A stretch of 24,672 bases of DNA, taken from positions 1-24,672 of the forward strand of contig JAZPZS010000129.1 of assembly GCA_045544835.1 (NCBI GenBank). Direction: 5' to 3'. The notes below the pieces were generated by a model. The model made no database searches. It saw nothing but the letters and a program-made list of their open reading frames with translations, and was not told where the DNA came from. Positions 1 to 7,561 of this stretch are shown here, piece by piece (the first letter of the stretch is position 1; every line of letters begins with the position of its first letter). The position numbers were made by a program, and so were the translations under genes. Source of the DNA: UBA1189 sp045544835 (GTDB taxonomy: Bacteria; Bacteroidota; Bacteroidia; Bacteroidales; Bacteroidaceae).

Positions 1-1
1 T

Positions 2-1567
2 ATGAACGAAATAGAAAGAAGACGTACGTTTGCGATCATATCGCACCCCGACGCTGGTAAGACCACACTCACCGAGAAACTGCTGCTCTTTGGCGGACAG
101 ATTCAGGTGGCTGGTGCCGTGAAGTCAAACAAAATCAAGAAGACCGCCACATCGGACTGGATGGAGATAGAGAAGCAGCGCGGTATATCGGTGACCACAT
201 CGGTGATGGAGTTTGACTACAAAGACTACAAGGTAAATATCCTCGATACGCCCGGTCACCAGGACTTTGCCGAAGATACCTTCCGCACACTCACGGCCGT
301 AGACAGCGTTATCATCGTGGTGGACAGCGCCAAGGGTGTGGAGACACAGACCCGCAAGCTCATGGAGGTGTGCCGCATGCGCAACACACCCGTGATCATC
401 TACGTCAACAAGATGGACCGCGAGGGACGCGACCCCTTCGAACTGCTCGACGAGCTGGAGGATGAACTGAAGATCAGTGTGCTCCCCCTGAGCTGGCCTA
501 TCGAGCAGGGAGCTCGCTTCAAGGGAGTATATAATAGGTACGAGAAGAAGTTCGACCTCTATACACCGAGCAAGCAAACTGTGACCGAGAAGAAGGAGAT
601 TGATATCAACAGCAGCGAGCTGGAGGAGAATATCGGTGAGGCACAGGCCGAAAAGCTGCGTGCCGACCTCGAACTCATCGAGGGCGTTTACCCCGAGTTC
701 AATGTGGAGGATTACCTCTCGGCGACTGTGGCACCCGTGTTCTTTGGTTCGGCACTCAACAACTTCGGTGTGAAGGAATTGCTCGACTGCTTTGTGGAGA
801 TAGCCCCGAGTCCGCGCCCCACACCTGCCGTAGAGCGCGAGGTGGTGCCCGCCGAGGACAAGTTCACCGGCTTCATCTTCAAGATCACCGCCAACATCGA
901 CCCCAACCACCGCTCGTGCGTGGCCTTCTGTAAGGTGTGCTCAGGTAAGTTTGTGCGCAATGCGCCCTACCTGCATATCCGCTCGGGCAAGACAATGCGT
1001 TTCTCTTCGCCCACCCAGTTCATGGCTCAGCGCAAGAGCACCATCGACGTGGCCTACCCGGGCGACATCATCGGATTGCCCGATACCGGCAACTTCAAGA
1101 TTGGCGACACGCTCACCGAAGGCGAACTGCTCCATTTCAAGGGATTGCCCTCGTTCTCGCCCGAGATGTTCAAATACATTGAGAATGCCGACCCCATGAA
1201 GACCAAGCAATTGGCCAAGGGTATCGACCAGCTCATGGGTGAGGGTGTGGCACAGCTCTTCGTGAACCAGTTCAACGGCCGCAAGATCATCGGTACCGTG
1301 GGCCAACTGCAGTTCGAGGTTATCCAATACCGCCTGGAGAACGAGTACAGTGCCAAGTGTCGCTGGGAGCCAGTGAGCCTCTACAAAGCCTGCTGGATAG
1401 AGAGCGATGACGAGGCCGAGCTGGAGGCATTCAAGAAGCGCAAGTACCAGTTCATGGCCAAGGACATCGAGGGACGCGACGTCTTCCTTGCCGACAGTGG
1501 CTACGTACTGCAGATGGCGCAGATTGACTTCAAGAATATCCGTTTCCACTTCACCAGCGAATTCTGA
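2..1567 (+). CDS. prfC: Peptide chain release factor 3 (RF3)
   Basis: This translational GTPase removes RF1/RF2 from the ribosome after peptide release, in the cytoplasm. The 521-residue product has all the G motifs: a P-loop SHPDAGKT at residues 14-21, the switch region RGISVTTS near 60-67, DTPGH at 82-86 and NKMD at 136-139. The segment SDWMEIEKQRGIS and the C-terminal region (GTVGQLQFEV) align well with E. coli RF3 from memory and separate it from EF-G. The length is close to the usual 525-530 residues. The ATG lies at the second base of the window, so an upstream start cannot be excluded, but the N-terminus (RRRTFAIISHPDAGKTT) matches where RF3 proteins begin. The peptidase gene follows after 37 nt on the same strand with no visible promoter, so co-transcription is possible. 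Confidence 0.96.
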   Translation: MNEIERRRTFAIISHPDAGKTTLTEKLLLFGGQIQVAGAVKSNKIKKTATSDWMEIEKQRGISVTTSVMEFDYKDYKVNILDTPGHQDFAEDTFRTLTAVDSVIIVVDSAKGVETQTRKLMEVCRMRNTPVIIYVNKMDREGRDPFELLDELEDELKISVLPLSWPIEQGARFKGVYNRYEKKFDLYTPSKQTVTEKKEIDINSSELEENIGEAQAEKLRADLELIEGVYPEFNVEDYLSATVAPVFFGSALNNFGVKELLDCFVEIAPSPRPTPAVEREVVPAEDKFTGFIFKITANIDPNHRSCVAFCKVCSGKFVRNAPYLHIRSGKTMRFSSPTQFMAQRKSTIDVAYPGDIIGLPDTGNFKIGDTLTEGELLHFKGLPSFSPEMFKYIENADPMKTKQLAKGIDQLMGEGVAQLFVNQFNGRKIIGTVGQLQFEVIQYRLENEYSAKCRWEPVSLYKACWIESDDEAELEAFKKRKYQFMAKDIEGRDVFLADSGYVLQMAQIDFKNIRFHFTSEF

Positions 1568-1604
1568 TGAAGATTCCTTAGATTCTTAAATAAATTACCA
1601 AACA

Positions 1605-3695
1605 ATGAAAAAAACATTTATTGCTATGGCCATAGTTGCCTTGACTGCATGTAATGCAAAGCACGACAATCCCGTGCTGGCCGATTCGGCTCTGCCCTTT
1701 GGCGCTCCCGAGTTTGCCAAGTATGAATCGACCGACTACGAAGCGGCCTTCATGGAGGGCCTTGCCGAGCAGCGTGCCGAGATCGACGCTATCGTAGCCC
1801 AGACAGAGGCTCCCACCTTTGACAACACCATCGCTGCACTTGAGCGCAGTGGCAAGAAGTTGGCCAAGGTGAGTGGCGTGTTCTACAACCTCAACGAGAC
1901 CGATGCTGATGATGTGATGCGCGAGACAGAAAAGAAGCTGTCGCCCATCCTCACCGAGCACAGCGCCTATATGACGATGAACGAGGCGCTCTTCTCTCGT
2001 GTGAAGGCGCTCTACGACACCAAGGCTTCGCTGGGTCTTACCCGTGAGCAGGAGATGGTGCTCGACAAATATTATCGCATGTTTGTGAAGGGTGGTGCTC
2101 TGCTCGATGCCGAGAAGAAGGCCCAGCTCATGGAGATTGACAAGCAGCTATCGCTGGCCAGCATCGAGTTTGGCGAGAATGCCTTGGCCGAGACCAACGC
2201 CTTCGAGCTCGTCATCACTGATGAGAAGGACCTCGCAGGTCTGCCCCAAAGCTCCATCAACGCTGCACGCGAAGCTGCTCAGGCAGCAGGCAAGGAGGGA
2301 TGGCTCTTCACCCTGCACAAGCCCAGCTGGATTCCCTTCCTGCAGTATGCCGACAACCGTGAGCTGCGCAAGCAGATGTACCTCGGCTACATCAACCGTG
2401 GCGACAACAACAACGAGAACGACAACAAGGCTGTCATCGCTCGCATCCTCAAGTTGCGTCAGCAGAAGGCTCAGCTCTTTGGCTACGAGACCTTTGCTCA
2501 GTATCAGCTCGAGGACAAGATGGCCAAGACTCCCGAAGCTGCTTACAACCTCCTTATGACTATCTGGAATGCCGCGCTGCCCAAGGCCAAGGCCGAAGCT
2601 GCCGAGCTGCAGAAGATGATGGATGCCGAGGGCAAGGGCGAGAAGCTCGAGGCATGGGACTGGTGGTACTACACCGAAAAGCTGCGCGAGGCCAAGTATG
2701 CGCTCAGCGAGAGCGAGCTGCGCCCTTACTTCTCACTCGACAATGTGCGCAAGGGTGCCTTCATGGTATCGGAGAAGCTCTTCGGCATGAAGTTCCAACC
2801 CATCGAGGGATTGGATGTGTACCATCCCGAAGTGGAGACCTTCGAAGTACTCGATGCCGACGGCTCACACCTCGCACTCTTCTACACCGACTACTTCCCC
2901 CGTGCTACCAAGCGTGCCGGTGCATGGATGAACAATATCGTGGATGCATCGAACATCGACGGTGAGAACCAGCGTCCGATGATTGTCAACGTGGGCAACT
3001 TCACCCGTCCCACAGGCGACACTCCCTCTCTCTTGACCATCGACGAGACCCGCACGCTCTTCCACGAGCTCGGTCATGCCCTCCACGGATTCCTCACACA
3101 GACCAAGTATCCCTCGGTGAGCGGTACCAGCGTAGCCCGCGACTTCGTGGAGCTGCCCTCACAGATTATGGAGCACTGGGCTATAGAGCCTGAGGTGATG
3201 AAGATGTATGCCCTCCACTACGAGACCGGCGAGCCCATCACCGATGAGCTCATCGCCAAGATGCAGGCTACCTCATCGTTCAATTCGGGCTTCGAGACCG
3301 TTGAGCTCGTAGGTGCTGCCCTGCTCGATATGGAATATCACATGCTTACCGACTACACCGACTTTGAGGCAAATGCCTTTGAGAAGTCTGTAGCCGACAA
3401 GATTGGTCTTATCCCGCAGATTGCCTTCCGCTATCGCGGTCCCTACTTCAACCACGTGTTCAGCGGTGGCTATGCGGTAGGTTACTACAGCTACCTGTGG
3501 GCCGAGGTGCTCGATGCCGACGGCTTCGAGGCATTCAAGGAGAAGGGTATCTTTGACGAGACTACCGGTCGCAGCTTCCGCAAGAACATCCTCGAGATGG
3601 GTGGCAGCGAAGAGCCTATGACACTCTACAAGCGTTTCCGTGGTGCCGAGCCCAACCCCGAGGCTCTGCTCCGTAACCGTGGATTGATCAATTGA
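1605..3695 (+). CDS. M3-family zinc peptidase (peptidyl-dipeptidase Dcp-like) lipoprotein
   Basis: This is a thimet-oligopeptidase-family (M3) metallopeptidase that cleaves short peptides, probably a peptidyl-dipeptidase like Dcp. The 696-residue product carries the zinc motif HELGH at residues 487-491 (both His bind zinc, Glu is the catalytic base). A further conserved Glu is at 516 in the FVELPSQ segment and is the expected third ligand. The length is normal for Dcp. Residues 1-16 form a lipoprotein signal ending in the lipobox LTAC (Cys16), so the enzyme is probably membrane-anchored and periplasmic rather than cytoplasmic like E. coli Dcp. The ATG at 1605 gives the complete signal peptide. 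The gene ends just before a strong hairpin terminator. Assignment to the M3 family is firm; the exact specificity (Dcp versus oligopeptidase A) is inferred. Confidence 0.93.
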   Translation: MKKTFIAMAIVALTACNAKHDNPVLADSALPFGAPEFAKYESTDYEAAFMEGLAEQRAEIDAIVAQTEAPTFDNTIAALERSGKKLAKVSGVFYNLNETDADDVMRETEKKLSPILTEHSAYMTMNEALFSRVKALYDTKASLGLTREQEMVLDKYYRMFVKGGALLDAEKKAQLMEIDKQLSLASIEFGENALAETNAFELVITDEKDLAGLPQSSINAAREAAQAAGKEGWLFTLHKPSWIPFLQYADNRELRKQMYLGYINRGDNNNENDNKAVIARILKLRQQKAQLFGYETFAQYQLEDKMAKTPEAAYNLLMTIWNAALPKAKAEAAELQKMMDAEGKGEKLEAWDWWYYTEKLREAKYALSESELRPYFSLDNVRKGAFMVSEKLFGMKFQPIEGLDVYHPEVETFEVLDADGSHLALFYTDYFPRATKRAGAWMNNIVDASNIDGENQRPMIVNVGNFTRPTGDTPSLLTIDETRTLFHELGHALHGFLTQTKYPSVSGTSVARDFVELPSQIMEHWAIEPEVMKMYALHYETGEPITDELIAKMQATSSFNSGFETVELVGAALLDMEYHMLTDYTDFEANAFEKSVADKIGLIPQIAFRYRGPYFNHVFSGGYAVGYYSYLWAEVLDADGFEAFKEKGIFDETTGRSFRKNILEMGGSEEPMTLYKRFRGAEPNPEALLRNRGLIN

Positions 3696-3720
3696 TTATC
3701 TCAAATTCTTCCATAATAGT

Positions 3721-3756
3721 AAGAGGCGGACTTCGTTGAGGTCCGCCTCTTCCTTA
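3721..3756. terminator. Bidirectional hairpin terminator between peptidase and beta-barrel genes
   Basis: A perfect 11-bp inverted repeat (AAGAGGCGGAC / GTCCGCCTCTT, arms 3721-3731 and 3741-3751) encloses a 9-nt loop in the short gap between two convergent genes. The T-tract is weak on the + side (TCTTCCTTA). The symmetrical arms starting with AAGAG and ending with CTCTT suit termination from both directions. Confidence 0.8.
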
Positions 3757-3764
3757 TGTGGTCA

Positions 3765-4466
3765 TCAGAACATGAATCCGATAGAGAAGCTGAGCACGTT
3801 CTTTCTGCGGTTAAATATGAGGGCGTCTGTTGTGACTAGGCCGTCTGTATCGGTGGCTGTGAATCCGCGTGAGATGTTGTGAAGTCCGTATTCGAAGGAG
3901 AAATCAAAAAAGACAGGGCTAATACTAATGCCTATGCCTACCATCAAACTGAAGTTGACTGGGTAGATAGATTCCTCGATGTTGGTATAGGGCATCTTGT
4001 CGAACTTGTGTCGGCTGTAGTCGGTGAGGATAAGTTTCGCTTTGGGGCCAATGAAAAACGACATTCCATAGGAACTCTCCTGCATGAAGTGATAGCCATA
4101 GTAGAATGGTATCTCAAGCCCTATGATGCGAGTACTGATAGCCGACTGATCTGCTGTGGGGCTGCCTAGGAGCCATTGGTCTGAGTCGAACGAGAGGGTG
4201 TAGTTGCTGATGTTATAACTTATCTCCGTCTGCAAGTAATGGCGCTTGATGTTGAAACGTGCGAAACCTGTATAGAACGAACTGATTTCGGAATGCACCA
4301 TGTATTCGTTGATGGGTTGGTGGGCTACGATGAGTTCCTGTATTTCATAGATGGTGGAACTGAATCCTGTCTTCACACCGAAATTGACATGGATGGGAGC
4401 CCTTTTCTGCGCGAAGGTCGATGCGCTGATAAGCACCAATAAGAGTAACGATAGGCTACGTTTCAT
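3765..4466 (-). CDS. Outer-membrane beta-barrel protein (porin-family/PorT-like)
   Basis: The function is not known. The start is taken as the ATG at 4466; a GTG three codons upstream (4475) is the alternative. The protein of about 233 residues begins with a Sec signal peptide (MKRSLSLLLLVLISASTFAQ), probably cleaved after the AQ. The rest alternates polar and hydrophobic residues in short strands rich in aromatics and glycine, such as FNIKRHYLQTEISYNISNY and FFDFSFEYGL. It ends in a terminal Phe (SFSIGFMF), typical of an outer-membrane beta-barrel recognised by the BAM complex. I expect an eight-strand type barrel of the Bacteroidetes outer membrane beta-barrel family. It lies 42 nt downstream of the flavin reductase and could be the last gene of the pyrB operon or have its own promoter; a TATATTTT sequence at 4493-4500 (- strand) is a poor -7 candidate. 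Confidence 0.75.
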   Translation of the reverse strand: MKRSLSLLLLVLISASTFAQKRAPIHVNFGVKTGFSSTIYEIQELIVAHQPINEYMVHSEISSFYTGFARFNIKRHYLQTEISYNISNYTLSFDSDQWLLGSPTADQSAISTRIIGLEIPFYYGYHFMQESSYGMSFFIGPKAKLILTDYSRHKFDKMPYTNIEESIYPVNFSLMVGIGISISPVFFDFSFEYGLHNISRGFTATDTDGLVTTDALIFNRRKNVLSFSIGFMF

Positions 4467-4508
4467 CACAATCACACTCTTTGATAAATGTAAAAATATA
4501 TAGGTACG

Positions 4509-5081
4509 TTATTTCTTCCGTTTCTTCTCTACTGACCAGCCGAACTTTCCAATTTTGTCGCCCAAATGGTAGTATCCTCCATGAAGGTATACCAATGGGG
4601 CGCTATCGGCCAACTCAAATTTTCCCGTAGCCGGATCAATGTATTTGTCGTCGGCTATCACGTTCACCACGTCGGCAATGTACATCTCGTGTGAGCCTAG
4701 CGACACAATCTCCTTCACGCGACACTCAATGCACAGGGGCGACTCCTCGATGATGGGGGCTGATACGATGGAGGCCTTGCCTGGGGTGAGACCCATCTCT
4801 TGGAACTTATTGTAGTCGCGTCCCGAGCGTACTCCACACCAATCTGTAGCATAGGCTGTTGAGGCATCGGTGAGGTTGATGACAAACTCCATGTTGCGCT
4901 TGATAATGTCGGCTGAGTGGCGCTCAGGGCGTACGGAGATATAGCACATGGGTGGGTTGGTGCAGATAGTGCCCGTCCATGCTATAGTAATGATGTTATA
5001 CTCCTCCTCACATGATCCGCACGTAACCATTACGGCCGGTAGAGGGTAGATCATCGTACCAGGTTTCCAGTTTACCTTCAT
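4509..5081 (-). CDS. Flavin reductase-like FMN-binding protein
   Basis: This is a small FMN-binding split-barrel protein of the flavin reductase/flavoredoxin family, which binds FMN and probably passes electrons from NAD(P)H or a partner protein. The 190-residue product has the family pattern: an N-terminal strand with a Pro-rich start (PGTMIYPLPAVMVTCG), a flavin-contact region (NIITIAWTGTICTNPPMCYISV), the central RHSADIIKRNMEFVINL helix-strand, and the late GSHEMYIADVV strand. It follows pyrI on the same strand after 51 nt. From memory, a flavin reductase downstream of pyrBI recurs in Bacteroides, which suggests a conserved transcription unit rather than a biochemical link. The physiological substrate cannot be read from the sequence. 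Confidence 0.88.
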   Translation of the reverse strand: MKVNWKPGTMIYPLPAVMVTCGSCEEEYNIITIAWTGTICTNPPMCYISVRPERHSADIIKRNMEFVINLTDASTAYATDWCGVRSGRDYNKFQEMGLTPGKASIVSAPIIEESPLCIECRVKEIVSLGSHEMYIADVVNVIADDKYIDPATGKFELADSAPLVYLHGGYYHLGDKIGKFGWSVEKKRKK

Positions 5082-5100
5082 TGGTTCGGGAGAGTTGTGG

Positions 5101-5127
5101 GGAGTTCAGGGCTTGGCCCCTGACTCC
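5101..5127. repeat. Intercistronic inverted repeat between pyrI and flavin reductase
   Basis: Arms GGAGTTCAGGG (5101-5111) and CCCTGACTCC (5118-5127) pair over 10 bp with one bulged base around a 6-nt loop. The hairpin lies entirely in the 51-nt gap between two co-directional genes. No T-run follows on the - strand, so it is more likely an mRNA processing or stability element, or a partial attenuator, than a simple terminator. Confidence 0.6.
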
Positions 5128-5132
5128 TTATC

Positions 5133-5594
5133 CTATACAAGTTTTACCTCACTTTTGTTCTGCTCCTTTTCGCAATAGTGGCATTTGAGTGTACCCTCTT
5201 CCTTGTTTACCACATGGAAATGGGTGGGCATGGGCTCGTTGTTGGTGATACATTTCGGGTTGCCGCAACGCACTATGCCGTGCAGCTCATCGGGGATGAT
5301 AACTTCCTTCTTCTCCACCACGTCGAAGTCGCGAATGATGTTGAGTATCACGTTGGGGGCCACGATGGATAGGCGGCTTATTTCCTCGTCAGAGAAGTAC
5401 TTGTCTGCTACCTTAATGATACCCTTCTTGCCCAGTTTTTTGCTGTGCAGGTTGTACCCGATGGTGACGCTTGAACCCAATTTCTCCAGTTCGAGCAGCG
5501 ATGCGATGGTGAATACGAGTTCCGAAGGTATATGGTCGATCACGGTGCCGTTCTCAAGGGCAGCCACGAGCAGTTCGGTCTTATTGTTTTTCAT
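5133..5594 (-). CDS. pyrI: Aspartate carbamoyltransferase regulatory subunit
   Basis: This is the regulatory chain of aspartate transcarbamoylase. It binds nucleotide effectors (CTP/UTP, ATP) in the N-terminal domain and docks onto PyrB through a zinc domain. The 153-residue product matches the usual length. Four cysteines in the C-terminal half form the expected zinc site: Cys110 and Cys115 (RCGNPKCITN) and Cys138 and Cys141 (KCHYC). The N-terminal effector domain contains the IDHIPSE segment (residues 19-25). It lies 39 nt downstream of pyrB in the same direction, so the two are co-transcribed and would form the enteric-type c6r6 holoenzyme. Confidence 0.96.
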   Translation of the reverse strand: MKNNKTELLVAALENGTVIDHIPSELVFTIASLLELEKLGSSVTIGYNLHSKKLGKKGIIKVADKYFSDEEISRLSIVAPNVILNIIRDFDVVEKKEVIIPDELHGIVRCGNPKCITNNEPMPTHFHVVNKEEGTLKCHYCEKEQNKSEVKLV

Positions 5595-5608
5595 AACTTC
5601 ATGTTTTT

Positions 5609-5626
5609 ATTAGTCCAATTAGTCCA
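5609..5626. repeat. Tandem 9-nt repeat in pyrB-pyrI spacer
   Basis: Two exact adjacent copies of ATTAGTCCA fill about half of the 39-nt gap between pyrB and pyrI, followed by a partial third copy (TTATCC). Nothing functional is evident; it resembles the other short-period spacers in this window. Confidence 0.55.
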
Positions 5627-5633
5627 TTATCCT

Positions 5634-6545
5634 TTACACCTCTATTCCTAGGCAATCGCAGATGAGTGCTTCGCGCACGTACAATCCATTTTTTGCTTGT
5701 TGGAAATAGTATGCCTTGGGGCTTTCGTCCACATCGTAGGCAATTTCGTTTACGCGGGGTAGGGGATGCAGTATGCGCAGGTTATCCTTTGTCCCTTCGA
5801 GCATGCTCTTGCGCAGGATATACACGTCCTTCACGCGCTCATATTCCATGAGGTCTGTGAAACGCTCGCGCTGTACGCGGGTCATGTATAGGATGTCGGC
5901 GTCGGCAATGGTCTCCTCGGTGAAGTCGGTGTGCTCCACATACTTGATGCCGTGTTCCTTGCAGTAGAGCTTATATTCATTGGGCATAGCCAACTCTTTG
6001 GGAGCAATAAAGTGAAATTGGGGGTTGAAGTGGCGCATAGCCATCAGCAGCGAGTGTACCGTGCGGCCATACTTGAGGTCACCCACGAGATAGATGTTGA
6101 GGTTCTCTAGAGTACCCTGTGTCTTGTAGATGGAGTATAGGTCGAGCATCGTCTGTGAGGGGTGCTGGTTGGCACCGTCGCCAGCATTGATGATGGGTAC
6201 GGGCGATACCTCACTGGCATATCGGGCGGCTCCTTCGAGGTGGTGGCGCATCACGATGAGATCAGCGTAGTTGCCTACCATCATGATGGTGTCCTTGAGC
6301 GTCTCGCCCTTCGACGAACTGGAGGTAGCGGCATCGCTGAACCCGATGACCCGTCCGCCCAGTCGGTTTACGGCAGTTTCGAATGATAAACGGGTGCGTG
6401 TTGATGGCTCAAAGAAGAGAGTAGCGATGACCCGCCCGTCCAATGTCTTGCGGTTGGGCATTGCTTCAAATCTGCTGGCGGCCTCAAGCAAACTCATAAT
6501 CTTTTCTTTGCTGAGGTCGGCAATGGTTACGAAACTTTTTGTCAT
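5634..6545 (-). CDS. pyrB: Aspartate carbamoyltransferase catalytic subunit
   Basis: This cytoplasmic enzyme makes N-carbamoyl-L-aspartate from carbamoyl phosphate and aspartate, the committed step of pyrimidine synthesis. The 303-residue product has the carbamoyl-phosphate signature FFEPSTRTRLSFE (STRTR at residues 48-52), the DGANQHPSQTMLDLYS segment and HPLPRVNEI (260-268) near the C-terminus, which together define aspartate rather than ornithine carbamoyltransferases. The length is typical (about 305-310). The ATG at 6545 fits a promoter 34-65 bp upstream. It is the first gene of the pyrB-pyrI(-flavin reductase) unit. I see no PyrR-type leader or attenuator between the promoter and the start. 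Confidence 0.97.
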   Translation of the reverse strand: MTKSFVTIADLSKEKIMSLLEAASRFEAMPNRKTLDGRVIATLFFEPSTRTRLSFETAVNRLGGRVIGFSDAATSSSSKGETLKDTIMMVGNYADLIVMRHHLEGAARYASEVSPVPIINAGDGANQHPSQTMLDLYSIYKTQGTLENLNIYLVGDLKYGRTVHSLLMAMRHFNPQFHFIAPKELAMPNEYKLYCKEHGIKYVEHTDFTEETIADADILYMTRVQRERFTDLMEYERVKDVYILRKSMLEGTKDNLRILHPLPRVNEIAYDVDESPKAYYFQQAKNGLYVREALICDCLGIEV

Positions 6546-6578
6546 AGTATCATTGATTATTGCGGTTGTTGTCTATGG

Positions 6579-6610
6579 CAAAATTAGTGCAAGGCGAGCG
6601 AAAAAACAAA
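6579..6610 (-). promoter_or_regulatory. Bacteroidetes-type promoter of pyrB
   Basis: Read on the - strand, TTTG (6610-6607) and TAATTTTG (6586-6579) are separated by exactly 20 bp, matching the Bacteroidetes TTTG / TAnnTTTG consensus. Transcription would start near 6573, leaving a leader of about 28 nt before the pyrB ATG, too short for an attenuator. Confidence 0.72.
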
Positions 6611-6643
6611 TAAATTTGATTTTTTCTCGACGGAGCTATCGGC

Positions 6644-6690
6644 AAGAGTGTATCGACAAGCCGAATTCTGTCGGGCATGCACTCTTTTTC
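6644..6690 (+). terminator. Hairpin plus T-run in pyrB/ABC divergent region (candidate end of a short RNA)
   Basis: Outer arms AAGAGTG (6644-6650) and CACTCTT (6680-6686) and inner arms CGACA (6654-6658) and TGTCG (6669-6673) form a two-part stem with a 10-nt loop. The stem runs directly into TTTTT (6685-6689) on the + strand, the layout of an intrinsic terminator. It sits between two divergent promoters, where no known gene needs a terminator. A TAAATTTG sequence at 6611-6618 could be the -7 box of a transcript of about 65-70 nt ending here, though it has no good -33 box. Confidence 0.45.
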
Positions 6691-6698
6691 TTATTTTT

Positions 6699-6732
6699 CT
6701 TGCGATAAATTCACAAAAAAGTAGCATCTTTG
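6699..6732 (+). promoter_or_regulatory. Probable promoter of the ABC ATPase gene
   Basis: CATCTTTG at 6725-6732 is one base off TAnnTTTG, and CTTG at 6699-6702 is a near match to the -33 box with a slightly long 22-bp spacer. It is placed about 20 bp upstream of the ATG at 6752. No Shine-Dalgarno sequence is seen. Confidence 0.4.
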
Positions 6733-6751
6733 CACAAAATACACTGCTACG

Positions 6752-7519
6752 ATGCTCAAACTGCACAACCTCCATATCGGTTACGATGACGATGTAAATC
6801 GTACAATTGTGTCCGAGACTCTCAACGCTTCGCTTGCGTGTGGACAGCTCACCTGCCTCATCGGACCGAATGGTGTGGGTAAGTCCACCCTCATGCGGAC
6901 CATGTCCGCATTCTTGCCTCCGTTGCATGGTGAGGTGTTGATAGAGGATAGGGCAATAGGCGAATACACTCCGAAGCAACTTTCTGAGCGTATCGGTGTG
7001 GTGCTCACTGAGAAGGCTGTCTCTGCCGATCTCACCGTTGAGGAGGTCGTAGGTCTAGGCCGTGCACCCTACACCAACTACTGGGGTACCCTCAGTGCAG
7101 CTGACCATGCAGTGGTGGACGAGGCAATATCGTTGGTCGGACTCGATGCGCTACGCGACCGCAAAATCTATCAACTGAGCGATGGTGAGCGACAGAAGAC
7201 CATGATTGCCAAGGCATTGTCACAGCAGACCCCCATCATCCTTTTGGATGAACCCACTGCATTCCTCGACTATCCGAGTAAGATTGCCATGATGCAGCTC
7301 CTGCGCCGTTTGGCCCATGAGAAGGACAAACTGGTGTTGCTATCCACTCACGATCTCGAGATTGCCTTTCAAACCGCTGACAGGATATGGCTTCTCACTC
7401 ACTCGGGATTACAGACCGGTACGCTCGATGAGTTGTCTGAGAATGGAGCTATCACATCCTTTATCGATTCTGACGATCTTCACTACGATGTTCCTAACCG
7501 CCGCATTGTGTTGAGGTAA
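6752..7519 (+). CDS. ABC transporter ATP-binding protein, siderophore/haem/B12 type
   Basis: This is the cytoplasmic ATPase subunit of an ABC importer of the FecE/BtuD/HmuV group (Fe3+-siderophore, haem or cobalamin). The 255-residue product has a Walker A GPNGVGKST at 38-46, a signature LSDGE at 142-146 (variant of LSGGQ), a Walker B IILLDE at 162-167 and a switch His at 200 (STHD). The segment EEVVGLGRAPYTNYWG near 97-112 is typical of this subgroup. No permease (FecCD/BtuC-like) or binding protein is next to it, so its partners must be encoded elsewhere. The GH28 gene follows after 42 nt without a clear promoter. The substrate is inferred only at group level. Confidence 0.87.
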   Translation: MLKLHNLHIGYDDDVNRTIVSETLNASLACGQLTCLIGPNGVGKSTLMRTMSAFLPPLHGEVLIEDRAIGEYTPKQLSERIGVVLTEKAVSADLTVEEVVGLGRAPYTNYWGTLSAADHAVVDEAISLVGLDALRDRKIYQLSDGERQKTMIAKALSQQTPIILLDEPTAFLDYPSKIAMMQLLRRLAHEKDKLVLLSTHDLEIAFQTADRIWLLTHSGLQTGTLDELSENGAITSFIDSDDLHYDVPNRRIVLR

Positions 7520-7561
7520 GTCCTTATATGTCGTCGAATTTATGAAACATGAATAACCTAT

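Noticed and set aside
125..910. Long open frame on the - strand inside prfC.
   Set aside because: It is antisense to a well-matched gene, shows no recognisable protein and reflects GC-rich codon use of prfC.
1568..1604. Near-repeat of AGATTC in the prfC-peptidase gap as another phased spacer.
   Set aside because: Only two imperfect copies, with a period of 9 rather than 7; not distinguishable from chance.
6645..6680. On the - strand, GACAGAATTCGGCTTGTCG resembles the conserved 3' segment of RNase P RNA (ACAGAA..CGGCTTA).
   Set aside because: A full RNase P RNA needs about 300-400 nt, and only about 60 nt separate this from the ABC ATPase gene. The match is short and the rest of the RNA is missing.
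7520..7561. Possible promoter between the ABC ATPase and GH28 genes.
   Set aside because: No TAnnTTTG element is present in the 42-nt gap, so co-transcription is just as likely.
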